Origin: Longispora fulva
GTDB taxonomy: Bacteria; Actinomycetota; Actinomycetes; Mycobacteriales; Micromonosporaceae
Assembly: GCF_015751905.1 (NCBI RefSeq)
Contig: NZ_JADOUF010000001.1
Location: forward strand, 2,604,001 to 2,668,000
Length of the DNA: 64,000 nt
Direction of reading: 5' to 3'
Positions 1 to 7,715 of the stretch are shown piece by piece. A program made the translations under genes and the position numbers. Positions within the stretch are counted from its first letter, which is position 1. Every line of letters starts with the position of its first letter. The notes beneath the pieces were generated by a model. The model ran no database searches and was not told where the DNA came from. It saw only the letters and a list, made by a program, of their open reading frames with translations.

Positions 1-1
1 C

Positions 2-217
2 GATCCGCCAGTCGTCGCCGACCGTGCTGTCGGCCGCGCCACCGTCACCTGCGCACCCGACGCGGCGGCGGCCGGCTACTGGGCGCCCACGCCGGCGCAC
101 GACCCGGACCCGTCAGGTTGGCTCGGCGACCGCTACCGAGGCCGGCACCGTCCGCCGCGACACTCCCCCGCCGGTCCCGTCGAGGACCGCTGGGCGGCCC
201 TCCAGAAAGCCGCCTGA
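2..217 (+). CDS. C-terminal end of an unknown protein (partial)
   Basis: The reading frame that starts at the window edge is open for 71 residues and stops at TGA 215-217. Its amino-acid composition (balanced A/D/P/G, ending DRWAALQKAA) and GC-rich third positions look like real coding sequence. The overlapping arginine-rich frame does not. The start lies outside the window. The tail is rich in Pro, His and Arg and shows no recognisable domain. It precedes the 328-1089 gene on the same strand with about 110 bases between, so it may belong to the same cluster. Function unknown. Confidence 0.5.
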   Translation, partial: DPPVVADRAVGRATVTCAPDAAAAGYWAPTPAHDPDPSGWLGDRYRGRHRPPRHSPAGPVEDRWAALQKAA

Positions 218-327
218 GGCCGTCGACCTCACGCGCTGACTTCACTCCCGTACCGCGCCGGACCCGGCGCGGTCCTCACCGTGCCCGTTCGGTGAGCGGG
301 CACGGGCACACCAGAAGGAGAAGAAAG

Positions 328-1089
328 TTGACGATTCGCATGTGGTGGCGGTTGCAGGACGCCGCCGCCCTCGCAGAGCACGCGATGGGCTCACCCGGCC
401 ACCGGCTCATCCGCAAGCGGCCCGAACCGGCCCTGATCTGGGAACGCCTGGGTGACGCCGACGTGCTGACGTCCAGCGGCCTGCCCGGCTGGCACGACCC
501 GCGTGGGGCATTGCATCACGTCGAGTCCAGGACCTGGACGCACACCGCCACAGGACTGCGCGGCGTGCCCGACCTCATTCCCCGCCAGGGGGTGCTGGCC
601 CTGCACAAGTACCTCAACCTGCGCTGCAAGTTCATCGAACAGATCCGCTCCAGCATCGGCCGCTACCCGTGGCTGGCGGTCACCGCCCTGGACTCCAAGC
701 CGTGGTTTCGCGTCCAGGTCTGCCGGTACCGCGACGAGATCGCGCCGGCTGAGGCGCTGTGGGTCCCGGCGGCCGTGACGGCACGGGGCCTGGGTGCCGA
801 CTATCCGGCGCTGATCGCCGACGGGTACACCTGGCAGGGCGGAGTCCTGGCCAGGTTCACCCGCGGCGTCGCCACCCAGATCGCCGCCGACCTCAACCAG
901 ACCAATTCCGGGGCACCTGGCCGCTTCAGCGCCCGGTTCCACGACCGTGCGGTGTGCCTGGACTACGACTACCCCGGCGCGCACGGCACCGTCACCCGCG
1001 AACTCGACCGGACCTACCCCGACGCCGACGGGCTCTACGCTCTCGGCGCCTACCAGTGGCCGTGGCTCCAGACGAAGGCCGGCCGATGA
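328..1089 (+). CDS. Uncharacterised 253-aa protein
   Basis: The start is taken as TTG at 328 because an AAGGAG Shine-Dalgarno (315-320) sits 7 bases upstream; the frame is open further upstream but looks non-coding there. The protein begins L/MTIRMWWRLQDAA, has many Trp and Tyr residues, and shows no signal peptide, membrane segment or catalytic motif that I recognise. It is probably cytoplasmic. Its stop overlaps the start of the HTH gene at 1086 as ATGA, so the two are translationally coupled. An unknown gene coupled to a small excisionase-like HTH gene is typical of actinomycete integrative elements (inference). Function unknown. Confidence 0.7.
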   Translation: MTIRMWWRLQDAAALAEHAMGSPGHRLIRKRPEPALIWERLGDADVLTSSGLPGWHDPRGALHHVESRTWTHTATGLRGVPDLIPRQGVLALHKYLNLRCKFIEQIRSSIGRYPWLAVTALDSKPWFRVQVCRYRDEIAPAEALWVPAAVTARGLGADYPALIADGYTWQGGVLARFTRGVATQIAADLNQTNSGAPGRFSARFHDRAVCLDYDYPGAHGTVTRELDRTYPDADGLYALGAYQWPWLQTKAGR

Positions 1090-1310
1090 ACGACCACCGC
1101 CGCGACGATCACGACTACCTCACGGCCAAAGAGGTCGCCGCGATGTTCCGCGTCGCGCCGCGCGCGGCGAACCGGTGGGCCCGTGGCGGCCTTCTGGGTG
1201 CCGTTCGCCCCGCCGGGCGGCAGTGGCTGTTCCCCCGAAGCGCCGTCGAAGCCGCACTGGCCACGCCCCCAACGGTGGACACGTCCGACACCGGACCCGC
1301 CGCGACGTAG
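1086..1310 (+). CDS. Small excisionase/MerR-like helix-turn-helix protein
   Basis: 74 residues. The core, DYLTAKEVAAMFRV then AANRWARGGLLGAVRPAGRQWLFPRSAVE, is the classic arrangement of the HTH_17/excisionase family: LTxxEVA, then a recognition helix, then a wing that ends in RFxxxxVxA. Such proteins bind DNA as excision factors or as small regulators of integrative elements. It overlaps the preceding gene by ATGA, so it is probably made in stoichiometry with it. A C-terminal tail of about 15 residues rich in Thr and Pro is disordered. No integrase lies next to it, so a regulatory role is as likely as excision. Confidence 0.8.
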   Translation: MNDHRRDDHDYLTAKEVAAMFRVAPRAANRWARGGLLGAVRPAGRQWLFPRSAVEAALATPPTVDTSDTGPAAT

Positions 1311-1506
1311 GCGTCGCGAGCCGCGTGTCCGGCGAGGTCGACGGATGGCGACCACGTCGCCCGGCCGGCCCAGCCGACAACGCCGACGGTTCCGCGCCTA
1401 CGCCGATGTGGCGTTCGGAGCGACCCGTGTCATAGCCCGGGGTGGACGCTCGGCGACTAACTTCGCGCCCACCCCGGTCCTCCTTCACGAACAAGGAGTT
1501 CCGCCA

Positions 1507-2169
1507 GTGTCTCAAATCTTTCTCGCAGTGTTCCTCATGGTCGTGTTGCCCGGGGCCGCGCTGCTCATGGCGTACCGCGAACACGTCCACAACGGCCGCA
1601 TCCACACCCTGCAACACCAGCTCCACCTCGCCCTGTGGGCCGCCTCCCACGACGCGCTCACCAAACTGCTCAACCGGCGCGGCGGCCTCCAGCAGCTCAC
1701 CCACGCCCTGTCGGGGGAACAGCGCGTGTCCGTCGTCATGCTCGACCTCGACAAATTCAAGGCAGTCAACGACAACCTCGGCCACCACGGTGGCGACAAA
1801 CTGCTCGTCCAGGTCGCCACACGCCTCGAAGCGCTCGGCGGGCGGGTCGCCGACGTCGCCCGACTCGGCGGCGACGAGTTCTTCCTCATCGTCAACGGGA
1901 TCGGCGACGAGGCCCGCATCGCAGCCCACGCCGCCTGGCGGGCCATCGCCGACGAACCGTTCCTCATCGACGGTCACAAGCTGCGGGTCACCGCCAGCAT
2001 CGGCGTCGCCAGCCACCAACTCGGAGCCGACGCCATCCGCATGATCACCAACGCCGACTACGCACTGTTCACCGCGAAACACTCCGGCGCGCCGGTGTGC
2101 GTGCACACGGTCGGCGAGCCGCCCATCGGCAACCGGCCGGCCGTTCGCCGCCGCGACCGCAACACGTAG
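1507..2169 (+). CDS. Membrane-anchored GGDEF-domain diguanylate cyclase
   Basis: 220 residues from GTG 1507, chosen because AAGGAG at 1493-1498 lies 8 bases upstream and because it places a hydrophobic anchor (residues about 3-23) at the N-terminus. A short helical linker follows, then a GGDEF domain (about 45-200) with LLNRRGG, the metal-binding MLDLDKFKAVND, and an intact RLGGDEFF signature at residues 121-125. The family makes cyclic di-GMP from two GTP. The inhibitory RxxD site normally found five residues before GGDEF is not in register here, so product inhibition may be absent. There is no sensory domain beyond the anchor. A cyclase among element-type genes suggests the element alters host lifestyle or transfer (inference). 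Confidence 0.88.
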   Translation: MSQIFLAVFLMVVLPGAALLMAYREHVHNGRIHTLQHQLHLALWAASHDALTKLLNRRGGLQQLTHALSGEQRVSVVMLDLDKFKAVNDNLGHHGGDKLLVQVATRLEALGGRVADVARLGGDEFFLIVNGIGDEARIAAHAAWRAIADEPFLIDGHKLRVTASIGVASHQLGADAIRMITNADYALFTAKHSGAPVCVHTVGEPPIGNRPAVRRRDRNT

Positions 2170-2244
2170 CCGGCCACGGCCGCAGTGCGGCGCACGCCCT
2201 GGCGCAGGGGGCGATCCCCAGTGCGAGGCGCGTCGGACTGTTCC

Positions 2245-2303
2245 CGAGCCCCGCCTCCCGCCCGCTGCTCCCGTCGCGGGAGCCGGTCGGGAGGCGGGGC
2301 TCG
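2245..2303 (+). terminator. Nested 16-bp inverted repeat, terminator-like
   Basis: A perfect 16-bp stem (2245-2260 with 2288-2303, CGAGCCCCGCCTCCCG and its complement) encloses a second hairpin (2267-2273 with 2277-2283). It lies just after the GGDEF gene and before the next Shine-Dalgarno. There is no U-tract, so termination would be of the GC-hairpin type common in actinomycetes, or the structure separates two messages or binds a protein. Confidence 0.7.
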
Positions 2304-2369
2304 CACCCGGGACTTGCTTCGTCAGCGAAGCGAAGCGTCACTTGCCATCCGAACACCAGGAGGTAGCCC

Positions 2370-2933
2370 GTGAACACCACCCAACCGACCAGCCCCGGCC
2401 ACACCACGAAACTCGTGGCCGCGATGGGCGACCTGGGCCCCACCGACGCCAGAACCCTGTCCGAGGCGGCAGGCGTGCCGTACTCCACCACCGTCAAAAG
2501 ACTCCGCGACTGGACGGCTACGGGACAGATCACCAAGATCGAACGCGGCAAGGAGGCCGCCCACTTCGCGCTCCTCGACGGGACCGCCCCTGAAGTTGCC
2601 CCGAGCATGACGGGAGCAGGGATCCCCGCCGAAGGAAACGCGACACAGTCCCCCGATCCCGCAGGCGTCGAACCAGCGCCGGGCACCGATCAGGCCGGCC
2701 GGCGCAAACGCGGCGTTCTGCGTGACGCGGTGCTGCAGGTTCTCCGCGACAACCCCAGCCAGGACTTCAAGGTCATCGAAGTCTGCCGGGTACTCGAACG
2801 CAACCTCCTCGCCACCGGCCACGGCACCAGAAAGGTCAGCTCCGGGGCGGTAGCCAACGCACTGGCCACCTTCGTCGTCTCCGGCGACGTCGTACGAACC
2901 GTCGAAAGACCGGCCACCTACAGGGCCGCGTGA
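2370..2933 (+). CDS. Tandem winged-helix DNA-binding protein
   Basis: 187 residues from GTG 2370, with AGGAGGT about 8 bases upstream. The N-terminal half (about 10-75: TDARTLSEAAGVPYSTTVKRLRDW..GQITKIERGKEAAHFAL) is a winged helix like those of MarR/ArsR-type proteins. A Pro/Gly-rich linker joins it to a second winged-helix-like region (about 115-185: RDAVLQVLRDNPSQDFKVIEVCRVL..VSSGAVANALATFVVSGDVVRTVERPATY). It may regulate the cluster or act in replication or partition of an element. The stop overlaps the upstream extension of the next frame. The wing-and-helix pattern is shared with the N-terminus of the MoxR protein at 41488, which hints that both regions belong to one family of elements. 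Confidence 0.72.
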   Translation: MNTTQPTSPGHTTKLVAAMGDLGPTDARTLSEAAGVPYSTTVKRLRDWTATGQITKIERGKEAAHFALLDGTAPEVAPSMTGAGIPAEGNATQSPDPAGVEPAPGTDQAGRRKRGVLRDAVLQVLRDNPSQDFKVIEVCRVLERNLLATGHGTRKVSSGAVANALATFVVSGDVVRTVERPATYRAA

Positions 2934-3032
2934 CCCGAACGCCACCACCCGGCAGCGCCGGGACCAGCACGACCTCCGTGGGGCCGGCGACCGCCGGCCC
3001 CACAACCGTCTTTTCCGAACACGGAGCCTGCC

Positions 3033-3104
3033 ATGCGAAACGACATCCCCACACCCGCCGCCGGTACCCGCGCCCAACTCCAGCCGCTCGTGGGTGCGTC
3101 GTGA
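3033..3104 (+). CDS. 23-residue mini-ORF coupled to the cell-wall hydrolase gene
   Basis: ATG 3033 follows GGAG (3023-3026) at 6 bases and encodes MRNDIPTPAAGTRAQLQPLV-GAS. Its TGA (3102-3104) overlaps the GTG start (3101) of the hydrolase as GTGA. The hydrolase start has no good Shine-Dalgarno of its own, so this mini-ORF probably serves to bring ribosomes to it. It could be a real small protein, but its sequence gives no function. A similar arrangement precedes the MoxR gene at 41411-41491. Confidence 0.5.
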   Translation: MRNDIPTPAAGTRAQLQPLVGAS

Positions 3105-4213
3105 CCGGGAAAGTCCTCGCCTTCATCGCCGCCGGCGTCCTGGGCCTGATCGTGGCCTGCGCAGGCCTCGCCGCCCTCACCGGTGGTGCCAGCGGCGGCG
3201 GCCTGTGTTCGCCCATGCCAACCCCAACACCGCACCCGCAGGCCAGCGCCAGCCCCGGTTCGACCACGACCGGCATCACCCCCCGACTCGCTCCGTCCGC
3301 CGGCGCGTGGCCACCGGTCGGGCCGTGGAGCAGCGAGCAGGTCTCCAACGCCGCGACGATCACCGCCACCGGTCAACGCCTCCGGGTCCCGCCACGCGGC
3401 TGGATCATCGCCGTGGCCACCGCCATGCAGGAATCCGCGCTCCGCAACCTCGGCGACCTCGGACCCGACAACGACCACGACAGCCTGGGCCTGTTCCAAC
3501 AACGCCCGTCCGCAGGCTGGGGCACCCCGGCACAGATCATGGACCCCGTCCACGCGAGCACCAAATTCTACGAGAAGATGCTCACCATCACCGGCTGGCA
3601 GAACCTGCCGCTGACCGTCGTGGCGCAGACGGTGCAGGTCAGCGCGTACCCCGACGCCTACGCCAAACACGAGACCCCGGCAACCCAGCTTGTCGCCGCC
3701 CTCACCGGAGTGACCGGGTCCGTCGGGGCATGCGGCGGCTCCATCGGCCCGATGGGTTGGACCCAACCGGTGCGAGAACCGGTCACCAGCGGATTCGGGC
3801 CACGCGGCCCCGAACACATCCTGCACGCCGGCGTTGACCTCGCCTCGCCGAAGGGCACCCCCATCCACGCCGCCGCCGCAGGCACGGTCACCGTCGCCGC
3901 CTGCAACGCTCCCCCCAACTGGGGCTGTGACCGCGACGGCTCAGAACGTCTCCCCGGCTGCGGCTGGTACGTCGACATCGACCACGGCTCCGGCATTCTC
4001 ACCCGCTACTGCCACATGCTCGCCCGCCCCTCCGTAACCGTCGGACAGCAGGTCACCGCTGGACAGATCATCGGGATCACCGGCAGCTCCGGCAACAGCT
4101 CAGGCCCACACCTTCACCTGGAGGTCCACCTCGGCGGCGACGGGACAAACGCCGGAGCCGTCGACCCCGTGCCCTACTTCGCAGCACGTGGCGCCCCACT
4201 CGCCAGCCCCTGA
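3101..4213 (+). CDS. Bifunctional lytic transglycosylase-like / M23 endopeptidase, membrane-anchored
   Basis: 370 residues from GTG 3101. An N-terminal membrane anchor (about 5-27, ending near a Cys) is followed by a Pro/Ser/Thr linker. Next comes a lysozyme-like domain (about 95-205) with MQESALRNL; Glu111 is the likely catalytic acid, followed by SLGLFQQRPSAGWG. The C-terminal M23 domain (about 220-365) has the zinc ligands in HAGVD (His242, Asp246) and HLH (His337, His339). Such enzymes cut glycan strands and peptide cross-links of peptidoglycan. Two-headed wall hydrolases of this type are commonly the wall-opening component of Gram-positive conjugation systems, which fits the neighbours. 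No VirB4 or relaxase is in the window, so the transfer role is inferred. Confidence 0.87.
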   Translation: MTGKVLAFIAAGVLGLIVACAGLAALTGGASGGGLCSPMPTPTPHPQASASPGSTTTGITPRLAPSAGAWPPVGPWSSEQVSNAATITATGQRLRVPPRGWIIAVATAMQESALRNLGDLGPDNDHDSLGLFQQRPSAGWGTPAQIMDPVHASTKFYEKMLTITGWQNLPLTVVAQTVQVSAYPDAYAKHETPATQLVAALTGVTGSVGACGGSIGPMGWTQPVREPVTSGFGPRGPEHILHAGVDLASPKGTPIHAAAAGTVTVAACNAPPNWGCDRDGSERLPGCGWYVDIDHGSGILTRYCHMLARPSVTVGQQVTAGQIIGITGSSGNSSGPHLHLEVHLGGDGTNAGAVDPVPYFAARGAPLASP

Positions 4214-4214
4214 T

Positions 4215-4234
4215 GTAGGTTCTCACTGAAGATG
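4215..4234 (+). repeat. Left copy of a 20-bp inverted repeat
   Basis: GTAGGTTCTCACTGAAGATG lies one base after the stop codon of the M23 gene. It matches the complement of 6005-6024 at 18 of 20 positions, and a third related copy is at 5921-5942 (TTCTCAC-GAGATGGCGCTTTC shared with 4220-4243). The pair bounds a 1.8-kb segment that holds two genes and no transposase. Confidence 0.5.
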
Positions 4235-4452
4235 GCGCTTTCGTTCGAGCGTATGGGTGCAAATGCCCCGCGTTGTCTTGGATCTGTCTCAATACGATGT
4301 TGCAATTCCCAGTGATCCGGCCGGGGATGCCTTGTTGGCGGAGGTCGCTGAACCTACTGAGCTCACCGTCACCGTTCCCTCGGCTCCTTGACGCCGTGAG
4401 GGTCTCGATAATCCGATGGCGACGGCAACGACCTTGTCCGTAGCATCCGGCG
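4235..4452. other. Non-coding spacer
   Basis: About 220 bases between the inverted repeat and the next start codon. It is less GC-rich than its surroundings. No gene is supported; a short ATG frame opening MALSFERMG resembles the 5' frame seen upstream of the Nudix gene and is probably a duplicated leader. The promoter for the 4453 gene should lie here, but no clear -10/-35 pair is visible. Confidence 0.4.
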
Positions 4453-5283
4453 ATGCGCATCCTCGCCGTGGACGTACCCGAAGGCCTGCCCGAGCGCTGG
4501 CGGGCCTGGCTCGCGCCCGCCCGCCAGCCGTTCTACCTGACGCCGGCACAGCGAACATCCTGGGGTCTGTCGGCCGGGGAGCCGTCGACCGATCCGCACC
4601 TGCGCGACACCTACACGCTCTACTGCGTGACGCCAGGGCTCGATGTCGTGTGGCTGGATGAGACCGAGTTCCACGCACTGCCCCGACCGGTGCGGGCCGG
4701 GATCGTGCGCGCCCAGGTCGACCATGAGCGAGGCGCGGTGCCGACCGTGCGCAGGTACGCCGACCTCGTCGACGCGCGCACTCAGGCCGACGGGCACCGG
4801 TTCGTGTGGTGGCCGTCGATGGTCACTGACGAGGTGCTTGAGCGGTTCGTCGTCGACGACGGCTGGCCCGCCAGCCGGCACGCCGAGGTCCCCGGCGCGG
4901 TGTGGGACGCGACGCTGCCCGGGGCTCAGGCACTGGCCGGCACGTTCCCGCCCGGCAGCGGCCCGAACTGCTTCGGCACCGTGATGGCCGCAGCCGGGGT
5001 CGCCGACGCGGACACCGAGTGGATGCAGCGGGAACCGTTCGAGGCGTGGCTGGCCGCCTCGACCGCTCCCGGCGGCCGGGATTGCGACGCCGGCACCGTC
5101 CTCGTCTGGCGCGGCACTGACGGCCTCGCGCAGCACGCGGCCGTCACACTGGGCGGCGGCTGGGCACTCAACAAGCCCTCCCAGTGCTGGTACGCGCCGC
5201 GCGTCGTGCTCGCCGTCGCCGACGTGATCGCGACGTCGCGCACCGCAGGCTGGCACCTCACCCGCCGACGGCTGACCAGGTAG
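4453..5283 (+). CDS. Putative papain/NlpC-like cysteine hydrolase, otherwise unknown
   Basis: 276 residues from ATG 4453. The C-terminal half has a Cys in GPNCFGTVM (Cys173) at the start of a predicted helix and a His in QHAAVTLGGGWALNKPSQCW (His228) followed by a glycine-rich strand and an Asn/Lys pair. This Cys-helix then His-strand order is that of NlpC/P60 and CHAP-type hydrolases, which cut peptidoglycan peptides or act as amidases or transferases. There is no signal peptide, so it is probably intracellular. The N-terminal 150 residues (VPEGLPERWRAWLAP, then WLDETEFHALP) are unrecognised. It is bounded by the 4215/6005 inverted repeats together with the Nudix gene. The family assignment is tentative. 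Confidence 0.7.
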   Translation: MRILAVDVPEGLPERWRAWLAPARQPFYLTPAQRTSWGLSAGEPSTDPHLRDTYTLYCVTPGLDVVWLDETEFHALPRPVRAGIVRAQVDHERGAVPTVRRYADLVDARTQADGHRFVWWPSMVTDEVLERFVVDDGWPASRHAEVPGAVWDATLPGAQALAGTFPPGSGPNCFGTVMAAAGVADADTEWMQREPFEAWLAASTAPGGRDCDAGTVLVWRGTDGLAQHAAVTLGGGWALNKPSQCWYAPRVVLAVADVIATSRTAGWHLTRRRLTR

Positions 5284-5436
5284 CCGCTGCACAACTGCCG
5301 ACCTGGCATCCGTGCGACGCACACTGCCCAACCAGAAAACGACAGCCACAACGAGAATCCCGGGCGTACCACCGAGCCCGCACAGCACCGCGAGCAGCCC
5401 GGTCAACGAAACCGTCCCAGCCAACTGGCAGCTTCG

Positions 5437-5829
5437 TCATTCCCGGCCGAGTAACGCCCAGGCGTTGCTGGCCAGTTCCTTGGTTTCGATCTCCTCGAGG
5501 GTGAGGAACTGCATCGCAAGCCCCTCACCGAGGACGACGTCTTCCTGGCGGGCGTCGGTGCTGCCCTCGAACACGTGGAGGCGGACGCAGGCTCCGTCGG
5601 CACCGACCTGCTCCAACACCCGACAGAGCTCAAGGGTGGCGGTCAGCCCGGTCTCCTCCAGCAGCTCACGGTGAGCAGCGGTCAGAGCGTCCTCCCCGGG
5701 CGCAACCAGTCCACCAGGCGGCGACCACCGTCCCGGCTCCGCACGCATTTCAGGGCCACGATGCTGCATCAACACCCGCCCAACCCGGTCGGTCAGGACG
5801 ACAAACGCAAGTTCATGATCGATCTCCAT
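5437..5829 (-). CDS. Nudix hydrolase
   Basis: 130 residues starting at MEIDHE. The Nudix box G(x5)E(x7)REL(x)EE(x)GL is perfect (GGLVAPGEDALTAAHRELLEE-TGL), so it should cleave nucleoside-diphosphate-linked substrates with Mg2+. Which substrate cannot be told from sequence. Similarity to the paralogue at 21142-21555 is very high through the Nudix box and continues about 10 codons upstream of this ATG (SY..SRV.RMEI in both). Either the true start is ATG 5859, or a promoter is conserved there. In the paralogue the upstream bases TAGGGT, 7 bases before the ATG, look like a leaderless -10 box, which favours the shorter start. Confidence 0.88.
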   Translation of the reverse strand: MEIDHELAFVVLTDRVGRVLMQHRGPEMRAEPGRWSPPGGLVAPGEDALTAAHRELLEETGLTATLELCRVLEQVGADGACVRLHVFEGSTDARQEDVVLGEGLAMQFLTLEEIETKELASNAWALLGRE

Positions 5830-5920
5830 GCGCGGCACCCTGGACGACGCGTACGACATCCCCGCCCAGCGACAGGATCGTGAACGCCAACCGATCATTC
5901 GAAGTTGGCCGGGAACCGAG

Positions 5921-6024
5921 GAAAGCGCCATCTCGGTGAGAAGAAACGCCGACAATTCAATGAGAAACTACGGCTACGCCGCAGGTCAGAGCGCCCAGAG
6001 CCGACATCTCCATTGAGAACCTAC
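5921..6024 (-). repeat. Right inverted-repeat copy and related third copy
   Basis: 6005-6024 is the inverted partner of 4215-4234 (18/20). 5921-5942 is a second partial copy that matches 4220-4243 in 22 of 24 positions with one gap. Both lie upstream of the Nudix gene. They may be terminal repeats of a small passenger cassette or copies of a regulatory leader. Confidence 0.45.
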
Positions 6025-6056
6025 ACCTGACTCTGGGTAGCAAGTCGCCGTTCCAG

Positions 6057-6587
6057 CTAGCGCAGGTGACCCCGCTCATCCACGAGCCGGCTGGGGCTTC
6101 CCAAGAAGGTCGCCGGAACCACCGGCCCGAACGCCAGGTTGAGAGTTTCCAACCGGTAGCTCCAATCAGCGCCGCAAGAACACGGAGCGCTGAACCGGTA
6201 GTTGACCTGCCACCGCACCCACTCGCCATGAGCCAGCCACACACCTGGAGGACGCCGCAACCGCCGAGGCAACCCGAAGCGCGTCACCACCAGCTCCACG
6301 CGCAGCCTGCCATCGGCTTCCTTGAGCAGCACGCCTGCCCGGTCCGGTTCCCCGGCACGCAGCGACTCCTGCGGCGCGAAGTCGTCCCGCTCGTCCATCA
6401 CCACCTCATGGACCGCAGGGAGCGCAAGCTCCGGCAGCGCGAACCCGACCGGTGCCGCGTTACGAAGCGACGCGCCCACCGCTCCACGAGACCGCTTCGT
6501 CCACGACGTCCGCACCCACTGCGCCACCACATCCACAACGTGATCATCCCGCCCGATGGCCGCGACCTGCAACGCACTTCGAGCCAA
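6057..6587 (-). CDS. Unknown protein, downstream partner of 6600-7190
   Basis: About 176 residues. The C-terminal part (VRWQVNYRFSAPCSCGADW then SYRLETLNLAF) has a coding-like composition and a CSCG pair. The start is uncertain: TTG 6587 has no good Shine-Dalgarno, but lies 12 bases past the stop of the upstream gene, so reinitiation is plausible; internal GTG codons are alternatives. No signal peptide, membrane helix or known domain is seen. It forms a two-gene minus-strand unit with 6600-7190. Function unknown. Confidence 0.6.
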   Translation of the reverse strand: MARSALQVAAIGRDDHVVDVVAQWVRTSWTKRSRGAVGASLRNAAPVGFALPELALPAVHEVVMDERDDFAPQESLRAGEPDRAGVLLKEADGRLRVELVVTRFGLPRRLRRPPGVWLAHGEWVRWQVNYRFSAPCSCGADWSYRLETLNLAFGPVVPATFLGSPSRLVDERGHLR

Positions 6588-6599
6588 CCGGCAGGCGGG

Positions 6600-7190
6600 C
6601 TACCGCTCGAGCGAACGCGGGGACTGGATCTCGGTGATCGTCGCGGTCCCGACCGGCGGCAGACCCTCATGCATCGTGATCGCATCACCCGGCGCCAACC
6701 GTCGCCAAGGCGCCGGTGTCAACGGCAGCAACCGGACCGACCCCCGCCCTCCCGGCGGAATGTCAGCAGCGGCCTCCACCCACATCCTGGCGACATGTAA
6801 ATCGTCGCGCCCATCGGAGGTGGTGACTCCGATGGACCACAGCGGCCTCAACTGCCCCCGGCCCGGAACCGGCGCTTTCCGCCCGCCGCTGTCCGGCGGA
6901 ACGAGCCGCAGGTCCACCCGAATCAGACCGCGGAGAGTCTCCGCCCGTCGCCACGCCAGCCAAGCGCCATCATCCAACGGCCGGATCAACCGAGCAGCGT
7001 CCACCAGCAGGTCCCAGTACTCGACGGTCTGCCAGCCGATCCCGTCGAAATCCTGCAGGATGTCCAGCGCCATCTCCCACTCCTGATAGCGCAGCCACTC
7101 CCGCACCTCCTCAGGGCCCACCCCGGCGTCGTTACGCGCACCGTCCGGAATCAGCGCGACCGCGCGTTGCAGCGCCCCGTGAAAAACCAC
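6600..7190 (-). CDS. Unknown protein with EF-Tu-like beta-barrel C-terminus
   Basis: 196 residues. The first 70 (MVFHGALQRAVALIP..REWLRYQEWEMALDILQD..TVEYWDLLVDAARLI) form a helical region of the kind found in small immunity-like or regulatory proteins. The C-terminal 95 residues (WSIG, ARMWVEAAADIPPGGRGSV, WRRLAPGDAITMHEGLPPVGTATITEI) resemble the beta-barrel of translation factor domain 2, a pattern I associate with actinobacterial hypothetical proteins. It heads a two-gene minus-strand unit with 6057-6587. No enzymatic motif is visible. Sure of coding, unsure of role. Confidence 0.7.
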   Translation of the reverse strand: MVFHGALQRAVALIPDGARNDAGVGPEEVREWLRYQEWEMALDILQDFDGIGWQTVEYWDLLVDAARLIRPLDDGAWLAWRRAETLRGLIRVDLRLVPPDSGGRKAPVPGRGQLRPLWSIGVTTSDGRDDLHVARMWVEAAADIPPGGRGSVRLLPLTPAPWRRLAPGDAITMHEGLPPVGTATITEIQSPRSLER

Positions 7191-7297
7191 AGCGTCATTC
7201 TGCCCGTCCGGCGACTATCCGCGCGGCTCATGCCGGACAGCCGAATCGGCGGGCCCATGGCCCTACTGTCGCGCACTGAGCGGTCGGTAAGTTCCGG

Positions 7298-7663
7298 CTA
7301 GTCGCCGGCCTGCCGCCGGTAGAACGCGATCTTGTCCTGGAGGTTGCGCTGCTGGCGGAGCAGGAGGTCGAGCTGGGCCGCGACGCCCACGGCGTGCTCC
7401 TCCAACAGGGCGATCCGCTCGGCGAGCGAGCCGGTGTCGGCGCGGGCCAGCTCGGCAAACCGGCACATCCGGGCGATCGGCATGCCGGTGTCGCGCAGGC
7501 AGCGCAGCAGGGCCAGCCAGCCGAGGTCGTCGTCGGAGAAGGTCCGCCGGCCGCCGCTGGTCCGGTCGATGTCGGCGAGCAGGCCGATCTTCTCGTAGTA
7601 GCGCAGCGTGTCCAGGCTGAAGCCGCTCTTCTCCGCGGCTTCCGAGGGCGAGTAGCCGATCAT
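7298..7663 (-). CDS. MerR-family transcriptional regulator
   Basis: 121 residues. It opens MIGYSPSEAAEKSGFSLDTLRYYEKIGLLADIDRT with an RRTFSDDDL wing: the MerR winged HTH (1-70). A dimerising coiled coil follows (about 80-115, LEEHAVGVAAQLDLLLRQQRNLQDKIAFYR). There are no conserved Cys ligands, so it is likely an organic-effector or redox-type member, not a metal sensor. It is divergent from the aldo/keto reductase gene, and the 52-bp gap carries a perfect palindrome typical of MerR operators. It probably controls itself and the reductase/isochorismatase pair. Confidence 0.9.
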   Translation of the reverse strand: MIGYSPSEAAEKSGFSLDTLRYYEKIGLLADIDRTSGGRRTFSDDDLGWLALLRCLRDTGMPIARMCRFAELARADTGSLAERIALLEEHAVGVAAQLDLLLRQQRNLQDKIAFYRRQAGD

Positions 7664-7677
7664 GCCGCCGAGCGTAC

Positions 7678-7710
7678 TTGACCTGGAGCGCACTCCAGGT
7701 TGTTGGCTGG
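7678..7710 (+). promoter_or_regulatory. MerR-type operator/promoter
   Basis: TTGACC (7678-7683) is a good -35 element, and overlapping it is the perfect palindrome ACCTGGAG-CGCA-CTCCAGGT (7681-7700). MerR regulators bind dyads in promoters with an over-long 19-20 bp spacer. Here a 19-bp spacer would put the -10 at about 7703-7708, very near the ATG at 7716, suggesting a leaderless message. Confidence 0.7.
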
Positions 7711-7715
7711 TGGCC

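Noticed and set aside
118-327. Upstream extension of the 328-1089 gene
   Set aside because: Arg/Pro-rich and overlaps the tail of the preceding gene; a good ribosome site supports TTG 328.
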